DNA of 5,369 nt from Thermoanaerobaculia bacterium (GTDB lineage: Bacteria; Acidobacteriota; Thermoanaerobaculia; UBA5066). The DNA is taken from assembly GCA_023717585.1 (NCBI GenBank), contig JAMQPJ010000269.1, forward strand, positions 1 to 5,369, written 5' to 3'. Shown piece after piece: positions 1 through 5,369 of the stretch (within the stretch, counting starts at the first letter, position 1; every line of letters begins with the position of its first letter). The notes below the pieces were generated by a model. The model did no database searches. It saw nothing but the letters and a program-made list of their open reading frames with translations, and was not told where the DNA came from. Position numbers and translations under genes: made by a program.

Positions 1-49
1 TGAGACCACGGGCTGTCGTCCGCAGGGCGCGGTGCGCGGAATTCGGCAT
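1..49 (-). CDS. Possible start of a further gene running off the left edge (partial, unidentified)
   Basis: A minus-strand ATG at 49-47 opens a frame reading MPNSAHRALRTTARGL that is still open at the window edge. A purine-rich GAGGAGAG lies upstream, with AGGAG ending 10 nt before the ATG, and a possible promoter lies further up. Sixteen residues are too few to identify a family, and a short open frame in GC-rich DNA is weak evidence. If real, it would be co-directional with the liv/MFS operon and separated from it by about 100 nt. Confidence 0.25.
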   Translation of the reverse strand, partial: MPNSAHRALRTTARGL

Positions 50-92
50 GAGAGCGTCTCTCCTCTTCGGCCGGACGTTTGAGATAATGCAA

Positions 93-121
93 AGGATAAT
101 CGAACGACAGCGGCGGTTCAA
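93..121 (-). promoter_or_regulatory. Possible sigma70-type promoter for a gene leaving the left edge
   Basis: On the minus strand TTGAAC (121-116) and TATCCT (98-93) are separated by exactly 17 nt; each matches the consensus at four of six positions. It lies in the AT-richer patch after the MFS stop and would start transcription near position 85, about 36 nt before a minus-strand ATG with a ribosome binding site. Two 4/6 matches can occur by chance, so this is tentative. Confidence 0.3.
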
Positions 122-151
122 TCGCTGATGCGCCTGTATCATATGAATCGC

Positions 152-1315
152 TCACGCGCATAGAACGGAATCCGCCAGAAGGCCCAGTCCGAACGCGAGG
201 AGACAGGCCCCCACGACCCCCGGCCACCCGAACGCCTGCCAGGCATACCCGGGCAGAACCGAGCCCAGAGTCGCTCCGACATAGTAAAAACTCGTGTAGA
301 GGGCGCCCGCGCCGCCCTTTGCTTCGCAGGCCGTGGCGTTCACGAAGGCCGGCGCCGTACCCTGGACGAAGAACATCCCCACGCAAAGAACGACGAGGGA
401 GAAGATCACCACCGGTAGGACGGGAACGAGGCTGAGGACCGCGGCTCCGGCCGCGATCAGGAACCCCGTCGCCATGAGCGCGCGCCGGCTGAAGCGCCCC
501 GACAGGTTCCCGACGACGATGGACGTCAGCACGCCGGCACCGTAAACGAGGTAGATCGCGGAGATCGAGCCCGTCGAGAGGCCGAACGGTTCGGCGGTGA
601 GGTAGTACGGAAGGTACGTGAAGATCCCGATGAACCCGAAGAAAACCGAACCGCCGATCAGGAATCCGCCCACGAGCCGCCGGTCACGCAGATGGCCCAG
701 CATTTCACGGTATGCGATCCCGACCGAGACCCGCCCCTTGCGCACGGAAGGGGGGAGGAACAGCGCCATCCCGAGCGCCGCGGCCAGCGTGACGACCCCG
801 AGGACCGCGAACGGCGTCCGCCAGCTGAAATGGCTCGCGATCCATCCGCTTCCCACGCGGCCGGTGAGCCCGCCCAGGACCGATGCTGCGACCCACACGC
901 CCACTGCGGGCCCCAGCCTCGGCCCGGCGAACTGATCCCCGAGGTAGGCAACGGCGACGGCCGTGACGCCCGGCAGAAGGAGTCCCTGCGCCCCGCGGAG
1001 GAGGACGAGGAGCGGAAGCGTCGGCGCGCTCGCGCAGAGGAACGTCGGGACGGCCAGCAGCGCGCAGCTCCAGACCATCACAGGCTTGCGGCCGAAGGCG
1101 TCCGCCAGCGGGCCCCAGGCGCTCGAGACGAGAGCGATCATGAGGACGACGACCGAGAGCGTGAGCGCCGCCGTCGGCGCGGGAACGCCGAACTCTCGTG
1201 AGAGCAGCGGCAGGATCGGCTGGGTCACATAGAGGTCCGCGAAGACCGCGACCGTCGCGAAGAAGAGCGCGAAAAGCGCCCTCCGGTCGCCGCGGCGCGA
1301 AAGTCCGGTCACCAC
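152..1315 (-). CDS. MFS transporter, YnfM-like drug:H+ antiporter (DHA1) type
   Basis: The 387-residue protein is predicted to sit in the inner membrane with about 12 helices in two halves, split by a basic loop near residues 191-213. The first helix ends in DLYVTQPILPLLSREFGV (27-44), typical of the E. coli YnfM group. MFS motif A is GPLADAFGRKPVM (68-80), with a weaker copy in the second half, GNLSGRFSRR (269-278). LLRGAQG (105-111) resembles the motif B arginine helix, and GGLTGRVGSGWI (148-159) sits where motif C falls. Transport is probably proton-driven export of a small molecule; the substrate cannot be read. The start is one of two tandem GTG codons (1315 or 1312), 7 nt after the livF stop, with no Shine-Dalgarno site, so expression probably depends on coupling to livF. 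No other ATG, GTG or TTG start lies in frame upstream. The gene is not a usual part of a liv operon. Confidence 0.88.
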   Translation of the reverse strand: MVTGLSRRGDRRALFALFFATVAVFADLYVTQPILPLLSREFGVPAPTAALTLSVVVLMIALVSSAWGPLADAFGRKPVMVWSCALLAVPTFLCASAPTLPLLVLLRGAQGLLLPGVTAVAVAYLGDQFAGPRLGPAVGVWVAASVLGGLTGRVGSGWIASHFSWRTPFAVLGVVTLAAALGMALFLPPSVRKGRVSVGIAYREMLGHLRDRRLVGGFLIGGSVFFGFIGIFTYLPYYLTAEPFGLSTGSISAIYLVYGAGVLTSIVVGNLSGRFSRRALMATGFLIAAGAAVLSLVPVLPVVIFSLVVLCVGMFFVQGTAPAFVNATACEAKGGAGALYTSFYYVGATLGSVLPGYAWQAFGWPGVVGACLLAFGLGLLADSVLCA

Positions 1316-1322
1316 GGGAACG

Positions 1323-2027
1323 TCAGACGCCGAGGTAGGCCTTCTTGACGTGCTCGTCGTTCAGGAGGTCTTTCCCCTTGCCTTCCAGCACGATGCGCCC
1401 GTTCTCGAGCACGTAGGCGCGGTCCGCGACCGCGAGCGTCTTGAAGACGTTCTGCTCGATGAGGAGGACCGTGACGCCGGCGTCGTGGACTTCCGTGATG
1501 ACGCGGAAGATGTCCGTGACGAGGATCGGGGACAGACCGAGCGAGGGCTCGTCGAGCATGAGAAGGCGCGGCCTGGACATGAGGCCGCGGGCGATCGCGC
1601 ACATTTGCTGCTCACCGCCCGACAAGGTCCCGGCCGCCTGCTTCTCGCGCTCCTTGAGGCGGGGGAAGATCCCGTAGACCTTCTCGAGCATCTCGGGGCG
1701 GGTCTTCTTCGCCTCGGGCGAGAGCGCGCCGAGGAGGAGGTTCTCCTTGACGGTCATCTCGGCAAAGAGGCGCCGGGCCTCGGGCACGTGGGCGATTCCG
1801 AGCCCGACGAGGTCGTGGGGGGCGCGGGTATGGAGCGGCTGACCCTCGTAGGTCACGGCGCCCTTGCGGGGCTTCAGGATCGAGGAGACCGTGTTCAGGC
1901 TCGTCGTCTTTCCCGAGCCGTTCGCCCCGATGAGCGCCACGATCTCGCCCTTCTGGACGTTGAAAGAGACGTCCCACAGGACTTGCACGTCCCCGTAGAA
2001 CACGTCGACGTTCCTGACCTCAAGCAT
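1323..2027 (-). CDS. livF: Branched-chain amino acid ABC transporter ATP-binding protein, LivF-like
   Basis: The 234-residue product is the second cytoplasmic ATPase of the importer, almost the same length as E. coli LivF (237). Motifs in order: Walker A GANGSGKT (34-41); the LivF-type VPEARRLFAEMTVKENL (81-97), with Glu83 in the Q-loop position as is usual for LivF; a canonical signature LSGGEQQMCAIARGLM (135-150); Walker B LLMLDE (155-160) with catalytic Glu160; D-loop LGLSP (163-167); and LLIEQN (188-193), where Gln192 replaces the switch His, also normal for LivF. It ends VLENGRIVLEGKGKDLLNDEHVKKAYLGV, the typical LivF tail. These marks separate it clearly from the upstream LivG-like subunit. 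It starts at ATG inside the end of livG and stops at TGA 1325-1323, only 7 nt before the MFS start. I see no terminator after it. Confidence 0.95.
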   Translation of the reverse strand: MLEVRNVDVFYGDVQVLWDVSFNVQKGEIVALIGANGSGKTTSLNTVSSILKPRKGAVTYEGQPLHTRAPHDLVGLGIAHVPEARRLFAEMTVKENLLLGALSPEAKKTRPEMLEKVYGIFPRLKEREKQAAGTLSGGEQQMCAIARGLMSRPRLLMLDEPSLGLSPILVTDIFRVITEVHDAGVTVLLIEQNVFKTLAVADRAYVLENGRIVLEGKGKDLLNDEHVKKAYLGV

Positions 2028-2739
2028 GCGCGGCTCCCAGATACGCCTCGATCACACTCGGGTCGTTCGCGACTTCCTGCGGCGTGCCCTCGGCGATCTT
2101 CTCGCCGTAGCACATGCAGACGATGCGCTGCGAGATCGACATGATGACGCGCATGTTGTGCTCGATGATGAGGATCGTGACGCCGCTCTCGTGGATCTTG
2201 CGGACGATCGCGATCGTCTTCTCGACCTCGGCGGGGTTGAGCCCCGCGAAGTTCTCGTCGAGGAGCAGAATCTCCGGCTTCATCGCGAGGGCGCGGGCCA
2301 GCTCGAGGCGCTTGCGCATTCCGAGCGGCAGGCTGCCCGCCGTGCGGTCGCGCCAGGCCTCCATTTCGGAGAAGGCCGTGGCCTCCAACGCCATCGCGCG
2401 GGCCTCGTCGCGGTGGTCCGTGCGGGAGAACGCCGAGACCATCACGTTCTCGAGGACCGTGAGGCGGGCGAGGGGCTTCACGACCTGGAACGTCCGTGCG
2501 AGGCCGCGCCGGCTGATGTCGTAGGGTTTGAGGGCGTCGATGCGCTCGCCCTTGAAGAGGATCTGTCCTTCCGTGGGCGGGTAGTAGCCGTTGACGACGT
2601 TGAAGACGGTCGTCTTGCCGGCGCCATTCGGGCCGATGAGACCGAAGATCTCGCCCTTCTCGACCGCGAAGGTCATATGGCCGACGGCCTGGAGGCCGCC
2701 GAAACGCTTCGTGACGTCCTTCAGCTCGAGGAGGCTCAC
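2020..2739 (-). CDS. livG: Branched-chain amino acid ABC transporter ATP-binding protein, LivG-like, with a variant signature motif
   Basis: The 239-residue product is a cytoplasmic ATPase subunit that pairs with LivF under the LivHM channel. Motifs in order: Walker A GPNGAGKT (36-43); Q-loop RTFQ (Q85) followed by the LivG-typical LTVLENVMV; signature region LPLGMRKRLELARAL (137-151); Walker B EILLLDE with catalytic Glu162; D-loop AGLNPAE (165-171); switch histidine His194 in IIEHNM; and the C-terminal YGEKIAEGTPQEV with AYLG near the end. E. coli LivG is slightly longer (255 residues). The signature is not LSGGQ: the third position is Leu and the fifth Met. After Walker B the sequence is DENFAGLN where DEPxAGLN is usual. 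Walker A, Walker B and the switch His are all intact, so the subunit should be active. It starts at GTG overlapping the livM stop (GTGA) and overlaps livF by 8 nt. Confidence 0.94.
   Translation of the reverse strand: MSLLELKDVTKRFGGLQAVGHMTFAVEKGEIFGLIGPNGAGKTTVFNVVNGYYPPTEGQILFKGERIDALKPYDISRRGLARTFQVVKPLARLTVLENVMVSAFSRTDHRDEARAMALEATAFSEMEAWRDRTAGSLPLGMRKRLELARALAMKPEILLLDENFAGLNPAEVEKTIAIVRKIHESGVTILIIEHNMRVIMSISQRIVCMCYGEKIAEGTPQEVANDPSVIEAYLGAAHA
2034..2038 (-). promoter_or_regulatory. Ribosome binding site of the livF-like gene
   Basis: GGGAG on the minus strand, within the last livG codons, ends 6 nt before the ATG at 2027-2025. It supports that ATG and the 8-nt livG/livF overlap. 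Confidence 0.65.
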
Positions 2740-3716
2740 GCGGCTTCCTTGGCGGGGCCGCCGGCGGACGGGGCCGCGAGGCGCCGTTTCCGCCTGAGAA
2801 GGGTCTCCTTGAGCGTGCCGACGATGCCCTGCGGGAAGAAGATGATGATGACGATGATCAGGACGCCGAAGAAGACGAGGTGTCCGGACTTCAGGTACGT
2901 GCGGAAGGCCTCGGACACGAGGATGTAGATCGTGGCGCCGACGGCCGGCCCCCACGTCGTCGCGACGCCTCCGAGCATCGTGACGAGGATCACCATGACC
3001 GAGATGTCGTGGACCGAGAAGACGATGCCCGGGTCGATGAAGCCCATGTAGTTCATGTAGAAGCTCCCCGCGACGCCCGTGAAAAAGGCGCTGATGAGGA
3101 GCGAGATGAGCTTGTACTTCGTCGCGTTGATCCCGAGAGACTCGGCGCAGTCCTGGTCCTCGCGAATCGCGAGGAAGTAGAACCCGAGCTTTCCCTGCAT
3201 GACGAACCGGATCGCCGCCATGCTCAGGGCCGCGAGCGCGAGGACGATCCAGTAGTACCAGGCCTTCGAGGTGAAGGCCGGAATGAAGAGGATGCCCTCG
3301 GCCCCGTGCGTCAGCGACTTCCAGTTCAGCGCGACGAGCCGGAGCACCTCGGCGAGCGCGAGGACGGCGAGCGCGAAGTAGGGCCCGCGCAGGCGGAAGC
3401 AGATCCAGCCGATCACGGCGGAGGCGACCGCGGCCGCGAGGCCGCCGAGCAGGAGGCCCCACCAGGCCGCAGCCGGGGGAAGCCCGGACTTCACGAGGAT
3501 GCCGGTCGTGTACGCGCCGATCCCGAAGAAGGCGGCGTGCCCGAAGGAGACCTGCCCCGTGTACCCGCCGAGGAGGTTCCAGCTCTGGCCGAGCACGGTC
3601 CAGAGAAGGCAGAGGATCAGCATGTGGAGGACGTAGGGGTTGCTCACGACGGCGGGGAGAACCGCGAGGAGGACGAGCCCGCCCAACGACTGGAGCGTCG
3701 AACGGCTCATCGTCAC
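2736..3716 (-). CDS. livM: Branched-chain amino acid ABC transporter permease, LivM-like
   Basis: The product is an inner-membrane permease of 326 residues from the GTG, or 324 from the ATG at 3710. It is the partner of the LivH-like protein. Counting from the ATG, it shows early hydrophobic segments (about 8-45), the family signature GGYTGQVSFGHAAFFGIGAYT (48-68) in part, RLRGPYFALAVLALAEVLRL (107-126), the ATPase-contacting loop AIREDQDCAESLGINATKYK (181-200), and GGVATTWGPAVGA (247-259). A last membrane segment of almost pure V/I/F (about 279-292) leads to FPQGIVG and a basic, Ala/Pro-rich tail. E. coli LivM is about 100 residues longer at the N-terminus; the short form is common in this family, so nothing appears lost. 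The livH stop and the start overlap or nearly touch, and the TGA overlaps the livG start by 4 nt, so translation of the three is probably coupled. Confidence 0.92.
   Translation of the reverse strand: MTMSRSTLQSLGGLVLLAVLPAVVSNPYVLHMLILCLLWTVLGQSWNLLGGYTGQVSFGHAAFFGIGAYTTGILVKSGLPPAAAWWGLLLGGLAAAVASAVIGWICFRLRGPYFALAVLALAEVLRLVALNWKSLTHGAEGILFIPAFTSKAWYYWIVLALAALSMAAIRFVMQGKLGFYFLAIREDQDCAESLGINATKYKLISLLISAFFTGVAGSFYMNYMGFIDPGIVFSVHDISVMVILVTMLGGVATTWGPAVGATIYILVSEAFRTYLKSGHLVFFGVLIIVIIIFFPQGIVGTLKETLLRRKRRLAAPSAGGPAKEAA
2744..2750 (-). promoter_or_regulatory. Ribosome binding site of the livG-like gene
   Basis: AAGGAAG on the minus strand lies within the last livM codons. AAGGA ends 6 nt before the GTG at 2739-2737. 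This strong site fixes the GTG, overlapping the livM TGA, as the livG start and excludes the much longer in-frame extension upstream, which only mirrors livM. Confidence 0.7.
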
Positions 3717-4636
3717 GCCCGTCCCTTTCCGAGAAGTCCCTTGGGCAGGAAGATCAGGACGAGGACGAAGATGATGAACCCGAACGCGTCCTTGTAGCCG
3801 AGGGAGATGTAGACCGATCCGAGGGACTCCGCGAGCCCGAGGACGACGCCGCCGAGGACGGCTCCGGGGATGTTCCCCATCCCGCCGAGGACGGTGATGA
3901 TGAAGGCCTTCAGCGTGAAGGGCCCGCCGATCTGGGGAAACAGGTAGTAGACCGGCGCGAGGAGGGCGCCGGCGGCGCCCACGAGAGCGGAGCCGAGCCC
4001 GAACGTGATGTACGTGATCCGCTTCGTGTTGATGCCCATCAGGGCCGCGGCGCGGGTGTCCTGGGACGTCGCGCGGATCATCCGGCCGAGGTCCGTGTAG
4101 CCGAGGAAGAGGAACAGCGCCGCGCCGAGGACGATCGCGATCCCGAACGCGACGAGCATCGGGAAGCTGAAGGAGAGCGAGATCGTCTGGCCGCCCGCCT
4201 TCAGGTCCCAGTAGATCGTTTTCGACGCGTACGAGACGGGCACGGAGCGGTAGTCGGCGGTGAACGCGAGGAGGGCGAGGTTCGAGAGGACGAGCCCGAT
4301 CCCGACCGTGAGGAGCACCTGGTTCTCCGGCAGGATCGACTCGGCCTCCATGACCGGAGCGATGAGCCACTTCTGGAGCATCGCCCCGAGGACGAAGAGG
4401 ATGGGGATGACGATGAGGAGAGAGACGTACGGGTCGATCTTTCCGAGCGTGAACGCCCAGAACGTGACGTACATGCCGACCATCATCAGCTCGCCGTGCG
4501 CGAGGTTGATGATCTTCATGACGCCCATGATCAGGGACATTCCGAGCCCGATCAGCGCGTAGAGCCCGCCCAGGAGGACCCCGGAGATGAGAACTTGCCC
4601 GAGCAGCTCGAGCTGGCCGGCGACCTGTGGTGTCAC
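3713..4636 (-). CDS. livH: Branched-chain amino acid ABC transporter permease, LivH-like
   Basis: The product is a 307-residue inner-membrane permease, close to the size of E. coli LivH. It forms half of the translocation channel with the LivM-like protein. Visible family marks are: an N-terminal membrane segment (about residues 13-39) running into the conserved NLAHGEL (44-50); further hydrophobic segments near 70-88, 107-126, 155-178 and 208-232; the cytoplasmic EAA-like loop GRMIRATSQDTRAAALMGIN (184-203), which contacts the ATPases; LGGMGNIPGAVLGG (250-263); and a final segment near 284-297 ending LPKGLLG. Translation starts at GTG with a good Shine-Dalgarno site 7 nt upstream and stops at TGA, 3715-3713. 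The gene follows the binding protein by 27 nt and abuts livM. The UrtB urea permease is a related alternative, but no urea-specific neighbours are present. Family assignment is firm; the substrate is inferred only. Confidence 0.93.
   Translation of the reverse strand: MTPQVAGQLELLGQVLISGVLLGGLYALIGLGMSLIMGVMKIINLAHGELMMVGMYVTFWAFTLGKIDPYVSLLIVIPILFVLGAMLQKWLIAPVMEAESILPENQVLLTVGIGLVLSNLALLAFTADYRSVPVSYASKTIYWDLKAGGQTISLSFSFPMLVAFGIAIVLGAALFLFLGYTDLGRMIRATSQDTRAAALMGINTKRITYITFGLGSALVGAAGALLAPVYYLFPQIGGPFTLKAFIITVLGGMGNIPGAVLGGVVLGLAESLGSVYISLGYKDAFGFIIFVLVLIFLPKGLLGKGRA
3722..3730 (-). promoter_or_regulatory. Ribosome binding site deciding the livM-like start
   Basis: The minus strand reads GGAAAGGGA inside the end of livH. 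AAGGG ends 6 nt before a GTG at 3716-3714 and 12 nt before the ATG at 3710-3708. The spacing favours the GTG, which overlaps the livH stop as GTGA, the same junction type as livM/livG. The ATG remains possible; the two choices differ by two residues. Confidence 0.5.
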
Positions 4637-4643
4637 GGCATCA

Positions 4644-4648
4644 CTCCC
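4644..4648 (-). promoter_or_regulatory. Ribosome binding site of the livH-like gene
   Basis: GGGAG on the minus strand lies 7 nt before the GTG at 4636-4634. It supports this GTG as the start. An ATG at 4642-4640, a few bases upstream, is in another frame and meets a stop after two codons (ATG CCG TGA). The site sits in the 27-nt gap after the binding-protein stop, and that gap holds no obvious terminator hairpin. Confidence 0.7.
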
Positions 4649-4663
4649 GCCGGCCCGATCTGG

Positions 4664-5369
4664 TTACTTGCGGTCGCGCCAACGCGGCGCCGGATAGACG
4701 TAGGGGGCCGAGGCGAGGGCTTTCGGCCACACGGTCTCGAATTTCTTCTTCTGCCACTGGCCGACGAGCGTCTCCATCCGGTTCTGGTTCGTGAACTTGT
4801 CCCAGGCCTGGAACTTGACGGGGCCGAACGCGGTCATCATGTCCGTCGCGGCGAGCGCGTCGCGCAGGTCGTCCGGCGACATGGACTTCGCCCGGGACAC
4901 GACGTCGGCGAGGACGAAGGTCGTCGCATAAGCCTCGGCGGCATGGTAGCTCGGCGCCTTCTTGAACTGCTTCTTGAAGTTCGCGTCGAACGCCCCCGCA
5001 CCGGGATACTTCACCTGCGGCGTCCAGAGCGTGGCGGCCATGCAGAGCTCGGTCGCGTCGCCGGCGTTCTCGAGGAACTCGGGGAGCGTGTGGCCCGCGG
5101 CGCCGCCGATGAACGCCTGCGCGTTGAGATCCAGCTCCTTGGACTGCCGCATGAGGAGCGAGGCGTCCATGAGGTACGACACCATGTAGACGATGTCGGG
5201 CCGGAGCGACTTGACCTTCTGGAGGATCGGCTTGAAGTCCACCGCGCCCGACTGGTAGCCCTCGGCGAGGACGACCTGCATGCCCTTGGACTCGGCGTAA
5301 TCCTTCATGGACTTCGACGTGGACGTTCCGAAGTCGGTGTTCTCGTAGAGGATCGCGACCGACTTGGGC
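4664..5369 (-). CDS. Periplasmic substrate-binding protein of a branched-chain amino acid type ABC importer (partial, N-terminus beyond the window)
   Basis: The gene enters from the right edge and ends at a TAA at 4666-4664; 234 codons are visible. The fragment reads PKSVAILYENTDFGTSTSKS and continues without a break past an internal Met at 5308, so that Met is not the start. The pattern (beta strand VAILYEN, then DFG, a helix, VDFKPILQKVKSLRPDIVYMVSY, then HAAEAYATTFVLADVV and a late FGPVKFQAWDKFTNQN segment) is typical of the ligand-binding receptor family Peripla_BP_6, a type I periplasmic binding fold as in LivJ/LivK. The visible part covers the second lobe and the C-terminal return to lobe one. 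Family members are usually about 370-410 residues, so roughly 150 residues, including any signal peptide, lie outside. It would deliver ligand to the LivHM channel encoded directly downstream. Leucine/isoleucine/valine is the default guess, but this family also binds amides, urea and aromatic acids, and the visible half does not settle the ligand. Confidence 0.93.
   Translation of the reverse strand, partial: PKSVAILYENTDFGTSTSKSMKDYAESKGMQVVLAEGYQSGAVDFKPILQKVKSLRPDIVYMVSYLMDASLLMRQSKELDLNAQAFIGGAAGHTLPEFLENAGDATELCMAATLWTPQVKYPGAGAFDANFKKQFKKAPSYHAAEAYATTFVLADVVSRAKSMSPDDLRDALAATDMMTAFGPVKFQAWDKFTNQNRMETLVGQWQKKKFETVWPKALASAPYVYPAPRWRDRK

Larger units (their letters stand above)
1..151. other. 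Intergenic stretch downstream of the MFS gene, with no convincing terminator
   Basis: The 151 bases left of the MFS stop are visibly AT-richer than the genes between about 77 and 150. Only short inverted repeats are seen: GAGAG/CTCTC at 50-54 and 58-62 with a 3-nt loop, GCGC/GCGC at 27-30 and 34-37, and a TCATATGA palindrome at 139-146. None has a T-tract suitable for an intrinsic terminator. It may hold the start region of a further minus-strand gene. Confidence 0.5.

Noticed and set aside
50..62. GAGAG-CGT-CTCTC inverted repeat as a terminator for the operon
   Set aside because: The stem is only 5 bp and no T-tract follows on either strand. The purine/pyrimidine run also coincides with the candidate ribosome binding site.
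692..1201. Plus-strand open frame of 169 codons opposite the MFS gene
   Set aside because: The translation is an extreme Arg/Glu/Asp/Ala-rich shadow with no family resemblance, and the minus-strand frame gives a clear 12-helix transporter.
2838..2862. Repetitive gatgatgatgacgatgat stretch as a microsatellite or regulatory repeat
   Set aside because: It encodes the Ile/Val run of the last LivM membrane helix in frame, so protein sequence explains it.
2740..3462. Extended minus-strand frame upstream of livG that would make a 480-residue protein
   Set aside because: The extra part is an Arg/His/Pro-rich out-of-frame reading of livM. The true livG start is the GTG at 2739 with a strong ribosome binding site.
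1350..3797. Long plus-strand open frames at 1350-2144, 2026-2928 and 2880-3797 (264-305 codons)
   Set aside because: They lie antisense to livF, livG and livM, overlap one another, and translate to Arg/Asp/Glu/His-rich, low-complexity sequence with no recognisable domain. This is the mirror of strong third-position GC in the real genes.
3717..4370. Extended minus-strand frame upstream of livM that would make a 544-residue protein
   Set aside because: The extension is an out-of-frame reading of livH without membrane segments. Homology to LivM begins only at about 3716/3710.
1..5369. CRISPR arrays, tRNA or rRNA genes, insertion sequences, phage or defence genes
   Set aside because: I saw no direct repeats with spacers, no cloverleaf or rRNA-like segments, no transposase or integrase motifs, and almost the whole window is accounted for by transport genes.

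Overview
This window carries one densely packed, GC-rich operon. Every convincing gene lies on the minus strand and is read from the right edge towards the left. The genes encode a branched-chain/hydrophobic amino acid type ABC importer (HAAT family, LivKHMGF-like), followed by an MFS efflux-type transporter. The strong G/C preference at third codon positions, three or four GTG starts and clear Shine-Dalgarno sites point to a high-GC diderm bacterium, for example a proteobacterium or acidobacterium. That placement is inferred from composition and gene content only; no marker gene is present and I would not name a genus.

Layout in transcription order: (1) 5369-4664, the C-terminal part of a periplasmic substrate-binding protein, cut by the window edge; (2) 4636-3713, livH-like permease; (3) 3716 or 3710 to 2736, livM-like permease; (4) 2739-2020, livG-like ATPase; (5) 2027-1323, livF-like ATPase; (6) 1315-152, a 12-TM MFS transporter resembling the YnfM branch of drug:H+ antiporters. 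The gaps are 27 nt (SBP to livH), a 4-nt overlap or 2-nt gap (livH to livM), a 4-nt overlap (livM to livG), an 8-nt overlap (livG to livF) and 7 nt (livF to MFS). This looks like one transcript with translational coupling.

How the genes would work together: the binding protein captures an amino acid or related small ligand in the periplasm, LivH and LivM form the membrane channel, and LivG and LivF power uptake with ATP. The MFS protein would be co-expressed and probably moves a substrate outward. What it exports, and whether that is linked to the imported ligand, cannot be read from the sequence.

The left-hand 151 bases hold no recognisable gene body. They are locally AT-richer, show no convincing terminator, and contain a plausible minus-strand promoter, Shine-Dalgarno site and ATG for a further gene running off the left edge. 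The plus strand has several long open frames, but all are mirror frames of the liv genes. Overall this is an ordinary transport locus. The points worth a second look are the MFS gene inside the liv operon, its start without a ribosome binding site, and the non-canonical ABC signature in the LivG-like subunit.
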